Assembly (NCBI GenBank): GCA_017444825.1
Contig: JAFSVU010000023.1
Coordinates: forward strand, 1 to 51,452
Reading direction: 5' to 3'
DNA from: Clostridia bacterium
GTDB taxonomy: Bacteria; Bacillota; Clostridia; UBA1212
Length of the DNA: 51,452 bases
Below are positions 29,258 through 39,573 of this stretch, piece after piece. A model generated the notes under the pieces. It was not told where the DNA came from, searched no databases, and was given only the letters and a program-made list of their open reading frames with translations. The translations under genes were made by a program, and so were the position numbers. How positions within the stretch are numbered: the stretch's first letter is position 1; every line of letters starts with the position of its first letter.

Positions 29258-30400
29258 TTGTTTATTAAAGAATTAGAGCTTCATAATTTCAGAAACTACA
29301 CCAGCCTCAATCTGGAGTTTTCCCCATCCATTAACGTTATCTACGGGAAAAACGGATACGGAAAAACCAACCTCCTTGAGGCTATGTTTTTGTGCTGCAT
29401 TGGCAAGTCGTTTAAGGCGGCAAAGGATGCGGAGCTGGTGAAATATAACGAGGACAGCTTCAGAGTAAAGACGAGGGTCGGGGGGACGCTTTGCAACAGC
29501 ATTGGCGTTTTCTACGAAAAGAACAAGTCAAAATACATTGAGATAGACGGTGTATACATCGATAAGATAAGGATGCTGTTCGGAAATCTGATCGGGCTTA
29601 TGTTTTCGCCGGAATCGATGCGTATAGTGACGGACGGGCCTTCCTATAGGAGAAGGCTTCTCGACATTGCGCTCTGCCAGATAAAGAAGGACTACTATTA
29701 CAGCCTGATGATGTATAACAGGTTCTGCGAGGAAAAGAGCAGTCTTTTGGAGCAGGGGCGGGGCGGCGACCGGCTTGAGCTGGAGGTCATAAACGAGAGC
29801 ATTGCTTCGTACGGGGCGGTAATTGCCGTCGACAGGTGGAATTTTGTGAAGCAGCTGAACGGGCTGGCCGGAAAATATTACGCCTTTATGACCGACGAGG
29901 AAGAAAATGCGGACATGAAATACAGGCCTGACATACATTTCTTCAACGCGGCCATAAACGAAAAAGATGCTGCGGGAGATAACAGTGGGTTTGATACGGA
30001 GACCGTGAAGGATTGGTTTTTAAAAGAACTTAATGACGAGCGGCTTATGAGAAGAGAGAGGGACCTCAGAAAGAACCTCATCGGCATCCACAGGGACGAC
30101 ATCGAAATGAACCTTTGCGGGAACAATATGAGGAGTTTCGGGTCCCAGGGACAGAAGAGGAGCTATGCGATCTCGATAACGCTTGCTGAGATGGAGATAC
30201 TCAAGCAAAAATCCGGCAGGACTCCGGTGCTTTTCCTTGACGACGTGCTTTCGGAGCTGGACAATTCGAGAAAAAGAAAGATACTTGAGATGACAGGAAA
30301 CATCCAGACGTTCTACACGTGCACGGACAGGGATATGATAGGCGCTCCGGTTCCGGGCGGGCCCTCCGTTAATTTCATAGATGTTGAAAAAATAAGGTAA
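29258..30400 (+). CDS. recF: DNA replication and repair protein RecF
   Basis: 380 aa SMC-like ATPase for loading RecA at gaps. It begins IKELELHNFRNYTSLNLEFS, has Walker A GKNGYGKT near residues 30-37 and ends with the Walker B segment VLFLDDVLSELDNSRK. It starts with TTG at 29258, only four bases after the dnaN stop; AGGTGA overlapping that stop can serve as ribosome-binding site, implying coupled translation. Confidence 0.94.
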   Translation: MFIKELELHNFRNYTSLNLEFSPSINVIYGKNGYGKTNLLEAMFLCCIGKSFKAAKDAELVKYNEDSFRVKTRVGGTLCNSIGVFYEKNKSKYIEIDGVYIDKIRMLFGNLIGLMFSPESMRIVTDGPSYRRRLLDIALCQIKKDYYYSLMMYNRFCEEKSSLLEQGRGGDRLELEVINESIASYGAVIAVDRWNFVKQLNGLAGKYYAFMTDEEENADMKYRPDIHFFNAAINEKDAAGDNSGFDTETVKDWFLKELNDERLMRRERDLRKNLIGIHRDDIEMNLCGNNMRSFGSQGQKRSYAISITLAEMEILKQKSGRTPVLFLDDVLSELDNSRKRKILEMTGNIQTFYTCTDRDMIGAPVPGGPSVNFIDVEKIR

Positions 30401-30445
30401 AAATGATACAATGAATCTGTGTTTGCGCACAAAAAGGAGAAGAAA

Positions 30446-30712
30446 ATGTACCTCCATATTGGCGACAACGTCAGTGTCAGATCGGACAGGATAATCGGCA
30501 TTTTCGATATGGAAAATACCACTGTGGAAGAGGCGACACGGAATTTTTTGAAATCTGCCGAGAATAAAAACGAGATAACCTACGCATCGCCCAAAATGCC
30601 GAAATCGTTTGTGCTGACAGAGGGCGCGGGAAGGATCGACGTTTATGTCTCGTCGGTTTCCGTTCAGACGATAAGAGAGCGGATCTCCGGCGAAAATTTA
30701 CAAAAGATTTAA
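30446..30712 (+). CDS. remB: RemB-like DUF370 protein
   Basis: 88 aa from the ATG at 30446, which has AAGGAGAAG upstream; an in-frame ATG nine codons earlier lacks one. It begins MYLHIGDNVSVRSDRIIGIF, the DUF370 pattern of Bacillus RemB/YaaB, and sits between recF and gyrB exactly as yaaB does. RemA relatives are DNA-binding regulators of matrix and osmolyte genes; RemB's own role is less clear. Confidence 0.88.
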   Translation: MYLHIGDNVSVRSDRIIGIFDMENTTVEEATRNFLKSAENKNEITYASPKMPKSFVLTEGAGRIDVYVSSVSVQTIRERISGENLQKI

Positions 30713-30728
30713 ATGTACGAAGAGGTAA

Positions 30729-32672
<1,944 letters not shown>

Positions 32673-32740
32673 GATTTGATAAAAAGATGCTCCGGAGCGG
32701 TGCCGCTTGAGCGGCGGGTCCCGGAAAACGGAAGTAGGGT

Positions 32741-33511
32741 ATGTCTGCAAAAATTATTGCGATCGCGAATCAAAAAGGCGGGGTGGGAAAAACCACCACA
32801 GCCATAAATCTCAGCGCCTGCATTGCTTATTACGGGAAAAGAGTGCTGCTTGTGGACCTGGATCCCCAGGGAAACGCCACCACCGGCCTCGGAATAAACA
32901 AGAAGGACCTGGAGAAGTCGTCATACGACGCAGTGATCAACGACGAGCCCGCAGCCGGCATCATCATGAAGACCTGCCAGGAGAACCTCTATCTCATGCC
33001 ATCCAGCATATCGCTGGCCGGAGCGGAGGTGGAGCTGGTGAGCCTTATGTCAAGGGAGAGCAAGCTGAAGCTGTCACTGGACGAGATCAAGGACGATTAC
33101 GAATACATATTCATCGACTGCCCCCCGGCGCTGGGACTTCTGACTCTTAACGCCCTGACTGCCGCGGATACGGTATTGGTTCCCATCCAGTGCGAATTCT
33201 ACGCTCTTGAAGGTCTCTCGCAGCTCCTTGACACCGTCAAAAAGGTGCAGAAATACCTTAACAGACAGCTCACTGTGGAGGGCGTCGTGATGACCATGTT
33301 TGACGTCAGGACAAACCTTTCCGCAGAGGTGGTCGAAGAGGTGAGAAAATACTTCGGGGACAAGGTCTACACGACCATGATACCCAGGAATATAAGACTT
33401 GGCGAGGCTCCCAGCTACGGCGTGCCCATCATTCAGTACGATCTGAGGTCAAAGGGCTCCGAGGCATATCTGGGACTTGCAAGAGAGCTTCTGGACAGTA
33501 AAAAGGGTTGA
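32741..33511 (+). CDS. parA: Chromosome partitioning ATPase ParA (Soj)
   Basis: 256 aa. It begins AKIIAIANQKGGVGKTTTAI, the deviant Walker A of ParA, followed by VLLVDLDPQGNATTGLG and YIFIDCPPALGLLTLNAL. There is no long N-terminal domain, so it is the short chromosomal Soj type. It works with ParB/parS in origin segregation, and in Bacillus Soj also controls DnaA. It precedes parB by 43 bases. Confidence 0.96.
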   Translation: MSAKIIAIANQKGGVGKTTTAINLSACIAYYGKRVLLVDLDPQGNATTGLGINKKDLEKSSYDAVINDEPAAGIIMKTCQENLYLMPSSISLAGAEVELVSLMSRESKLKLSLDEIKDDYEYIFIDCPPALGLLTLNALTAADTVLVPIQCEFYALEGLSQLLDTVKKVQKYLNRQLTVEGVVMTMFDVRTNLSAEVVEEVRKYFGDKVYTTMIPRNIRLGEAPSYGVPIIQYDLRSKGSEAYLGLARELLDSKKG

Positions 33512-33554
33512 GAGAAGCAGGTAAAAATGAAGCGTAGATCGGGAGGATCCGCAA

Positions 33555-34448
33555 ATGGCTAAGAAAAAGCAAGGTGGTCTCGGACTTGGCATTGACGCTC
33601 TGTTCAGGAATGATCCGGTGAATGAGGAGTCTTCGGTGCCGGCAAATTCGATCCTCGAGGTCAAGCTCAGCGACATAGAGCCGGATGACGGACAGCCAAG
33701 AAAAAATTTTGACTATGAGAAAATAAACGAGCTGGCGGAGTCGATCAAGGCCCACGGTATAATTCAGCCGCTCATTGTCCGCAAAGAGGGCAAGGTATAT
33801 AAGATAATCGCGGGAGAACGCAGGTGGCGTGCTGCCAGGATCGCAGGACTTGAGACGGTACCGGTCATCGAAAGAAGCGTCACCGAAAAAGAGTTTTTTG
33901 AGATCGCGCTCATCGAAAACATTCAGAGGGAGGATCTGAATCCCATTGAAGAGGCGGAGGCATATGAAAGGTTGATCCGCGATTTCGGTCTGACTCAGGA
34001 GGCCCTTGCAAATACCGTATCAAAGAGCCGTTCTGACATAACAAACTCTATAAGACTTCTCAGCCTCGACGGCGAGGTAAGAGGCATGATAGCCTCGGGT
34101 CAGCTCACGAAGGGCCACGGAAAGGCACTCCTGGGACTTGCCAATGCCACCGACACCGTAAAGGTCGCAAAAACAGTTTCGGAGCAGTCTCTCAGCGTAA
34201 GACAGACGGAGAGCCTGGTCAAAAGGTACAATACGCTGAAGGCCGGCGGAGACGCAAAGAAGAAAGTAGAAAATGACGCCAGCGAGTATATCATCGCGAA
34301 AAAGGACGTTGAAACCAAACTAAAGAAAAAACTCGGGACAAAGGTTTCCCTCACGGAGAAGGAGAAGAACGGACGCGGAAAGCTCCAGATATTCTACTAT
34401 TCCTCCGAAGAGCGGGAACGCATTATTGAAATGCTGTTAGGTGACTGA
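33555..34448 (+). CDS. parB: Chromosome partitioning protein ParB (Spo0J)
   Basis: 297 aa. After a basic N-terminus (KKKQGGLGLGIDALF) the CTPase domain shows QPRKNFDYEKINELAESIKA, GERRWRAARIAGL (box II) and ALIENIQREDLNPIEEAEAY. The helix-turn-helix (about 138-180, LTQEALANTVSKSRSDITN) and a C-terminal dimer domain follow. Its target sites are the two parS palindromes near 23.1 kb. Confidence 0.97.
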   Translation: MAKKKQGGLGLGIDALFRNDPVNEESSVPANSILEVKLSDIEPDDGQPRKNFDYEKINELAESIKAHGIIQPLIVRKEGKVYKIIAGERRWRAARIAGLETVPVIERSVTEKEFFEIALIENIQREDLNPIEEAEAYERLIRDFGLTQEALANTVSKSRSDITNSIRLLSLDGEVRGMIASGQLTKGHGKALLGLANATDTVKVAKTVSEQSLSVRQTESLVKRYNTLKAGGDAKKKVENDASEYIIAKKDVETKLKKKLGTKVSLTEKEKNGRGKLQIFYYSSEERERIIEMLLGD

Positions 34449-34465
34449 CGGCTTCCGGAGAGGAG

Positions 34466-35278
34466 ATGCGTATGGAAGAATTTTTTGCTAAAATAACGGA
34501 AATGTTCGACTTTGAGTCACAGATGTACATACTGATGGGAGCGTTTTTTATACTCCTTCTTCTGTGCTTCATATTGCTGATAGTCGTCGGCTCCAGGTAT
34601 AAAAAACTGGCCGAAAAGGTGGAGGAACTGGAAGCCGAAAGAGAGAAAGCCGAACCCGAAAAAGAGCCAGAAAAAGAGTCGGAAGAAAAGACTGTCAAGC
34701 AGCCCGAGCTCGAGCTGTTCGACGATGACAGCGGAGACGTGCCCGCGGAAGCCGCTCCTTCACCCGAAGGACAGGAGCCGAAAGGACAGGAACCGAAAGC
34801 ACAGGAGCCTGAAGCAAAGGAAATACCTGCTGAAGCTGTCCGTGAGGACGGATTCGAGGAGTTCCCGGAGCCTGAAGAAGAGACGGAAGCCTCCAGCGAG
34901 ACAAGACTTGACGGCGATATCGGAGCCGTGGCTGAAGGTGCGGTGCTTGCGGCCGATCAGAAGCTCATAAACGAGACCGTTGAGAACGAGATCAACGCCC
35001 TCAAGGAAAAAACCGACGAGATCGCCAAAAACCAGCGAAAGAGCTTTGACAAAATCAAAGTTGTGCGCTATAGTTCAAATCTGCCCGACGGGACGGAGAC
35101 CATTGGTTATTCTATAGGCATAACCAATTCCGACAGGGACGGCATCGTACTGACGGGAACGGAACAGGCGGACGGATCCACTGCGCTTGTGGTGAAATCC
35201 GTGAAGAACGGTGTGAGCAAGGTGCCGCTTACGCCTGCGGAGGACTGCGCTATAATGAGAGGCGCCAAGGAAAAATAA
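34466..35278 (+). CDS. DUF4446 membrane protein with Pro/Glu-rich linker
   Basis: About 270 aa. An N-terminal membrane helix (about residues 20-42, YILMGAFFILLLLCFILLIV) is followed by a charged coiled coil and then a long Glu/Pro/Lys-rich low-complexity stretch (about 52-125) with repeated GQEPK units. The C-terminal part (FDKIKVVRYSSNLPD, GYSIGITNSDRDGIVLTG) matches DUF4446, commonly found after spo0J in Clostridia. Function unknown. The long acidic linker is unusual for the family. Start could be 34466 or 34472. Confidence 0.82.
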   Translation: MRMEEFFAKITEMFDFESQMYILMGAFFILLLLCFILLIVVGSRYKKLAEKVEELEAEREKAEPEKEPEKESEEKTVKQPELELFDDDSGDVPAEAAPSPEGQEPKGQEPKAQEPEAKEIPAEAVREDGFEEFPEPEEETEASSETRLDGDIGAVAEGAVLAADQKLINETVENEINALKEKTDEIAKNQRKSFDKIKVVRYSSNLPDGTETIGYSIGITNSDRDGIVLTGTEQADGSTALVVKSVKNGVSKVPLTPAEDCAIMRGAKEK

Positions 35279-35283
35279 AACCA

Positions 35284-35304
35284 CACCCCAAAGCAAAAGG
35301 GGTG
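35284..35304 (+). other. Small hairpin before serS
   Basis: CACCCC (35284-35289) pairs with GGGGTG (35299-35304). There is no T run after it, so it is probably not a full terminator. Confidence 0.35.
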
Positions 35305-35338
35305 ACACAAAGAATTCTTTCTTAGGGAGTGAAGAAAA

Positions 35339-36637
35339 GTGTTAGATATTAAACTTATCAGACAAAATCCGGAGCTTGTAAAGAAGGCTCTTAAAAAAAG
35401 GAACTCATCGCTTACGCTTGATGAGGTGATCGCCGCCGACGAGAGGCGCCGCGAGATACTTGTGACCGTTGAACAGCTGAAAAAGAGTCAGAACGACGCA
35501 TCGAAGCTCATTCCGGCATACAAAAAGGAAGGCAAGGACGTGGCACCCATAATGGAGGAGATGAAGGAGATCTCCCTCAAGGTCAAGGATCTCGATGCAG
35601 AGCTGAAGGTCGTTGACGAGAAGCTCAGAACTCTGATGCTCACTTTCCCGAACATTCCCAATGAAAAAGTTCCCTACGGCGTGGACGACAGGGACAATTT
35701 CGAAATGCGCAAATTCGGAGAGCCCACAAAGTTCGATTTCGAGCCCAAGGCCCACTGGGACATCGGCACTGACCTCAACATCCTTGACGCGGAGAGAGCC
35801 GCAAAGATCACGGGCGCAAGATTTACCGTTTACCGCGGCGCAGGCGCAAGACTGGAGAGAGCCATTTATAACTTCATGCTGGACCTCCACGTTGAGAAGC
35901 ACGGCTATACAGAGATATTCCCGCCCTACATGGTCAACAGAGCCAGCATGACGGGCACAGGCCAGCTCCCGAAATTCGAGAACGGCGCTTTCAAGATCAA
36001 AAACATGGATGAGGAAGCGGCAGACGGCGAGAAGGACTTCTTCCTCATACCAACGGCCGAGGTTCCTGTAACCAATCTCCACAGAGACGAGATACTGGAC
36101 GGAAGCCAGCTGCCCATCAAGTACTGCGCATATTCCGCATGCTTCAGATCCGAGGCGGGTTCCGCAGGTCGCGACACCAGAGGTCTCATCAGACAGCACC
36201 AGTTCAACAAGGTGGAGCTGGTTAAATTCACTACCCCCGAGACCTCCTATGACGAGCTGGAGTCACTGACCAATGACGCAGAGGACGTTCTTAAGATCCT
36301 GGGGCTCCCCTACAGAGTCGTCAGGCTTTGCAGCGGCGACCTGGGCTTCTCATCGGCGATGACCTACGACATCGAGGTCTGGATGCCCAGCTACAACCGC
36401 TACGTGGAGATCTCCTCCTGCAGCGATTTCGAGGATTTCCAGGCAAGACGCGCCAATATCAAATACCGCGACGCAGACGGAAAACCGAAGCTGGTCCACA
36501 CTCTCAACGGTTCCGGCCTTGCAGTTGGAAGGACCACCGCCGCTATCCTTGAGAACTACCAGCAGGCAGACGGCAGCGTGATCATTCCCGAGGCCCTGAG
36601 AAAGTACATGGGCGGCATGGAAAAGATCACAAAATAA
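35339..36637 (+). CDS. serS: Seryl-tRNA synthetase
   Basis: 432 aa class II synthetase. It has an N-terminal tRNA-binding coiled coil (about 28-105). Motif 2 is [20 protein letters not shown] and motif 3 is [19 protein letters not shown]. It starts with GTG at 35339 after AGGGAGTG. The 60-base leader is too short for a T-box. Confidence 0.97.
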   Translation: MLDIKLIRQNPELVKKALKKRNSSLTLDEVIAADERRREILVTVEQLKKSQNDASKLIPAYKKEGKDVAPIMEEMKEISLKVKDLDAELKVVDEKLRTLMLTFPNIPNEKVPYGVDDRDNFEMRKFGEPTKFDFEPKAHWDIGTDLNILDAERAAKITGARFTVYRGAGARLERAIYNFMLDLHVEKHGYTEIFPPYMVNRASMTGTGQLPKFENGAFKIKNMDEEAADGEKDFFLIPTAEVPVTNLHRDEILDGSQLPIKYCAYSACFRSEAGSAGRDTRGLIRQHQFNKVELVKFTTPETSYDELESLTNDAEDVLKILGLPYRVVRLCSGDLGFSSAMTYDIEVWMPSYNRYVEISSCSDFEDFQARRANIKYRDADGKPKLVHTLNGSGLAVGRTTAAILENYQQADGSVIIPEALRKYMGGMEKITK

Positions 36638-36660
36638 AAGATTTTTAAATAACTTCTGAG

Positions 36661-36702
36661 AAAACTCCCGGGCCATTTAAACAGAGGCGCGGGAGTTTTT
36701 TT
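36661..36702 (+). terminator. Bidirectional terminator between serS and the Noc-like gene
   Basis: AAAACTCCCG (36661-36670) pairs with CGGGAGTTTT (36690-36699) and is followed by T. On the other strand the stem is also followed by TTTTC, so it can end both convergent transcripts. Confidence 0.9.
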
Positions 36703-36746
36703 ACGGTTTGCAGGCCGGAAGCCTGTAGTAATATTTATCCTGATCG

Positions 36747-37772
36747 TCAATTTGCCTCAGCCATATCCTCCCCGCCCGGCTCGTCACCCAGCGCCACGAC
36801 AGCGGAGATCTCCTCGGGGGAGAAAACGGGGCTAAAGTTTTTAGGGATGCGGACGGTGAGCTCGACGTAGTCATTGGTTTCGAACCTGGTGCAGAGCAGC
36901 GGCACTCCGCTTCTTTTGATGCCGTTTATGCTGGCGCTGAGCTTCTCAATGTAGTTCATTTTGTAGTTTTCCGGCTCGTTGGAGATGTGTCTTAACGTGC
37001 GGTTGATCAGCGCAAGATATGCCTCTCTTCCCAGTGCTGCAACGGTTTTCCCCTTGAGGACCTTTGAGAGCTGCTCCGCCCGTTTCGACCCGATCTTATA
37101 GCGGTCAAAAAGCGACAATACGTAAAGCTGCATATCCACGGTATCCACGTTGAGGAGGGTCCTGCACTGGCGCTCGGGGACATTGGTTTCAGCGATCATT
37201 TTTCTAACCGGCTGGGGAAGGGTGAAAAGCCTCAGCTTGTTTGAGACCGAGGGCTGGGCCATGTGAAACCAGTCGCTCAGTTCTTTCTGACCGAGCCCTG
37301 CCTGGGTAACCAGAAAATTGAAGCCGTAAGCGATGTCCAGAAAGTGTGCGGAGGGACTGACGCACCTTGAAACGTGCCGGACCGTCTGAGCGACCAGGGC
37401 CGGATCAAGCTCATACACAGCCGCTTTAATAACGCTTCCGCGGGAAGACCTCAATGGGATCAGATCGCCGTTCGACGGGCGGATAAGAACAAAACTGTCA
37501 TCACCGGTCTTAAGCACGATTGCCAGAGACTCGGAAGGCACGAGGCTGCCCTTCACGCCAATGGCATCCAGATACTCGGCAAGGGATATCCCGCTTAAAA
37601 GAGATACCCGGGAAAGAGGAATCTCCCTAATGTGCACGGGAACGGAACGGGTCTCCCTCGACGGGACAAACTTGATCGTTTTCCCGTTCCCGCCCGGATC
37701 ACGCAGGGCAACAAAGTCCTTTTGAGCATCGGTACGGGTAAGATTTCGATAAACTTTTTCTTTAGTATTCAT
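36747..37772 (-). CDS. Noc/ParB-like DNA-binding protein without canonical N-terminal ParB motifs
   Basis: 341 aa from the ATG at 37772. The middle (about residues 145-245: AGLGQKELSDWFHMAQPSVS, NKLRLFTLPQPVRKMI, VPERQCRTLLNVDT) aligns by eye with the helix-turn-helix domain of Noc and ParB. The N-terminal part has neither the GERRxRA box nor ENxQRxxL, so CTP binding as in ParB is doubtful. The C-terminus is Glu-rich. The start was chosen for GGAGGTTAC before the ATG; an upstream in-frame ATG at 37835 lies before the predicted transcription start. It is divergent from the str genes. Confidence 0.78.
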   Translation of the reverse strand: MNTKEKVYRNLTRTDAQKDFVALRDPGGNGKTIKFVPSRETRSVPVHIREIPLSRVSLLSGISLAEYLDAIGVKGSLVPSESLAIVLKTGDDSFVLIRPSNGDLIPLRSSRGSVIKAAVYELDPALVAQTVRHVSRCVSPSAHFLDIAYGFNFLVTQAGLGQKELSDWFHMAQPSVSNKLRLFTLPQPVRKMIAETNVPERQCRTLLNVDTVDMQLYVLSLFDRYKIGSKRAEQLSKVLKGKTVAALGREAYLALINRTLRHISNEPENYKMNYIEKLSASINGIKRSGVPLLCTRFETNDYVELTVRIPKNFSPVFSPEEISAVVALGDEPGGEDMAEAN

Positions 37773-37826
37773 GTAACCTCCAAATGAAGAAAAAACTTCC
37801 GGAACTGTATTTACAAACCAAGACGC

Positions 37827-37854
37827 ATTATACACAATCTGAACAAAAATGCAA
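37827..37854 (-). promoter_or_regulatory. Promoter of the Noc-like gene
   Basis: Minus strand TTGCAT (37854-37849), 16-base spacer, TATAAT (37832-37827). Start near 37820 gives a leader of about 48 bases. Confidence 0.65.
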
Positions 37855-37970
37855 GAGAAATTTTGAAAAAATACTAAAAAAACAGTAAAAATTTCTCAAA
37901 AAAGTGTGAAGAGGGATAAAAGAACTAAAAATGCGACAAAAATTTTCTGTAATAACAAGTTGGAAACGCT

Positions 37971-38042
37971 GAAATATATTCGGAAATATATTCGGAAGGA
38001 TATTTGGAAGGATATCAACTTTTGTTTGACATCCTTCCGAAT
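37971..38042. repeat. Tandem 12-bp repeats with an overlapping inverted repeat
   Basis: Four 12-bp units in a row: GAAATATATTCG twice (37971-37994), then GAAGGATATTTG and GAAGGATATCAA (to 38018). ATTCGGAAGGAT (37990-38001) is perfectly inverted as ATCCTTCCGAAT (38031-38042), which overlaps the str promoter P1. This looks like a multi-site operator. A 576-base gap between the divergent genes holds these sites and the promoters; the rest is A-rich with no gene seen. Confidence 0.75.
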
Positions 38043-38054
38043 AAGGGTTATTCT
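38026..38054 (+). promoter_or_regulatory. Candidate str operon promoter P1
   Basis: TTGACA (38026-38031), 17-base spacer, TATTCT (38049-38054). The spacer contains the right arm of the 12-bp inverted repeat. Confidence 0.55.
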
Positions 38055-38095
38055 GAAGCAAAGAGTGGTCTCGGAGTTCTTGTTTGATTCCGCAA

Positions 38096-38114
38096 AGACA
38101 TTGTAATAATGTCT
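38096..38114. promoter_or_regulatory. Perfect 7-bp inverted repeat, possible operator
   Basis: AGACATT and AATGTCT separated by five bases, just downstream of P1 and upstream of P2. It could bind a dimeric regulator or form a leader hairpin. Confidence 0.4.
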
Positions 38115-38173
38115 ATATATAATAATCTAAAAACAGTCTTGAAACCGCTAAACCGGGCAAACAGAAAAATCGC

Positions 38174-38203
38174 TTGACAAAGCCTAAACGGTTGGATTAT
38201 AAT
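38174..38203 (+). promoter_or_regulatory. str operon promoter P2
   Basis: TTGACA (38174-38179), 18-base spacer, TATAAT (38198-38203); both hexamers are perfect consensus. The leader to rpsL is about 140 bases. Confidence 0.85.
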
Positions 38204-38208
38204 CCCTA

Positions 38209-38240
38209 AGCTTGCCGCCTTGTGCGGCGCTGGCTTTTTT
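38209..38240 (+). terminator. Leader hairpin followed by a T run, possible attenuator
   Basis: AGC-TT-GCCGC pairs with GCGGC-GCT, and six T follow at 38235-38240. A second hairpin with GGTC/GACC and the palindrome GACCGGCCGGTC lies just after. It could end P1 transcripts or stabilise the 5' end of P2 transcripts. Confidence 0.4.
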
Positions 38241-38348
38241 GCGGTCTGAAAAGACCGGCCGGTCCAAAAGACGGGCTGAGAAATTCGGGATCGCGGAAAG
38301 CTGTGCGACACGGCGGAGAGTAAAATATTTAAGGAGGTGAATTGATAG

Positions 38349-38768
38349 ATGCCAACATTTAACCAATTGGTTCGTAAGGGAAGAGAGTCCGTAACTTACA
38401 AATCCACGGCGCCGGCACTTCAGAAGGGCTTTAACTCGCTCAAGAAGAAGAGCATCGACATCAGCAGCCCTCAGAAGAGAGGCGTTTGCACGACTGTTAG
38501 AACAACTACGCCGAAGAAGCCTAACTCAGCGCTCAGAAAGATCGCAAGGGTCAGACTGACAAACGGAATGGAAGTTACAGCTTATATCCCGGGAATCGGC
38601 CACAATCTGCAGGAGCACAGCGTAGTGCTTATCAGAGGCGGCAGGGTTAAAGATCTCCCTGGTGTAAGGTACCACATCGTCAGAGGTTCTCTCGATACCG
38701 CAGGTGTTACCGGAAGAATGCAGGGCAGATCCAAGTACGGCGCTAAGGTGCCGAAGGCAAAGAAATAA
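38349..38768 (+). CDS. rpsL: 30S ribosomal protein S12
   Basis: 139 aa. Contains the decoding-centre segments [18 protein letters not shown] (with the Lys pair where streptomycin-resistance changes arise) and [18 protein letters not shown], both in wild-type form. AAGGAGGTGA site before the ATG. First gene of the str unit. Confidence 0.98.
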   Translation: MPTFNQLVRKGRESVTYKSTAPALQKGFNSLKKKSIDISSPQKRGVCTTVRTTTPKKPNSALRKIARVRLTNGMEVTAYIPGIGHNLQEHSVVLIRGGRVKDLPGVRYHIVRGSLDTAGVTGRMQGRSKYGAKVPKAKK

Positions 38769-38832
38769 TCGTTCATTAAACCCATGAGGTTCTGAACGGG
38801 CCGAATTTTGATGGACGATTATTTTTGCCGGT

Positions 38833-38968
38833 GATTTCCTATGAAATTGTTTTGGCAAGCTGTGAAACGGGAGTCCCCGGGAAGCAGCGGTTAGTCGGAG
38901 AGATCCGGCTAAGGGTGCCGGTTACTAAAAAACGAATATTTTGCGTCAAAATGATTTCATAAGAAATT
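38833..38968 (+). ncRNA. Structured RNA element between rpsL and rpsG
   Basis: 38833-38853 can pair with 38948-38968 over 21 positions: 17 Watson-Crick, three G-U and one mismatch. The 94-base interior holds smaller GC-rich hairpins such as CCGG-CCGG. Downstream hairpins lie at 39005-39023 (CTGCAC/GTGCAG), 39035-39047 (CACGAA/TTCGTG) and 39052-39067 (TTGATTA/TAATCAA), the last touching the rpsG ribosome-binding site. The whole 313-base gap has no gene. In Escherichia coli S7 regulates its own translation through the rpsL-rpsG gap, so a regulatory leader is inferred. Confidence 0.5.
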
Positions 38969-39081
38969 ATGCGGCGATATTTCTTTTAAGTAATCCAGCA
39001 CAGACTGCACGCGGCAAGTGCAGAGTACCGTTGACACGAATTTCGTGCCGATTGATTAAATAATCAAAGGAGGGAAGAAAA

Positions 39082-39552
39082 GTGCCGAGAAAAGGTTATA
39101 TTGCAAAACGTGAAGTTTTGCCGGATCCGGTCTACAACGACAAGATCGTGACAAAACTGATCAACAATATCATGCTCGATGGCAAAAAGGGTACAGCCCA
39201 GAAGATTTGCTATGCCGCATTTGATATTGTTAAGGAAAAGACAGGCAGAGATGCGCTTGAGGTTTTCAACCAGGCGCTCAATAACGTAATGCCTCAGCTC
39301 GAGGTCAAGGCCAGAAGAGTCGGTGGTTCAACATACCAGGTTCCGATGGAAGTAAGACCCGCAAGAAGGCAGGCGTTAGGCCTGAGATGGCTTGTAACAT
39401 TTTCCAGAAAGCGCAGCGAAAGAACCATGGCTGAGAAACTTGCAGGCGAGATCATCGATGCAACGAACAATGCCGGCGCGGCTTTCAGAAGAAAAGAAGA
39501 CATGCACAAGATGGCAGAAGCAAACAGAGCTTTTGCACACTATCGTTGGTAA
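39082..39552 (+). CDS. rpsG: 30S ribosomal protein S7
   Basis: 156 aa, normal length. It begins [20 protein letters not shown] and carries [20 protein letters not shown]. The start is GTG at 39082 with AAGGAGGGAAG upstream. It nucleates assembly of the 30S head. A near-consensus TTGACA at 39031 could mark a weak internal promoter, but no good -10 was found. Confidence 0.97.
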   Translation: MPRKGYIAKREVLPDPVYNDKIVTKLINNIMLDGKKGTAQKICYAAFDIVKEKTGRDALEVFNQALNNVMPQLEVKARRVGGSTYQVPMEVRPARRQALGLRWLVTFSRKRSERTMAEKLAGEIIDATNNAGAAFRRKEDMHKMAEANRAFAHYRW

Positions 39553-39573
39553 TTTTATTGGAGTATTTGATTA

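Noticed and set aside
35279-35338. T-box riboswitch before serS
   Set aside because: The gap is only 60 bases, far too short, and has no TGGAN-type bulge.
37828-38061. 77-codon minus frame containing PNIL/PNIF repeats
   Set aside because: The repeats come from the 12-bp DNA repeats. The frame crosses two promoters and has no ribosome-binding site.
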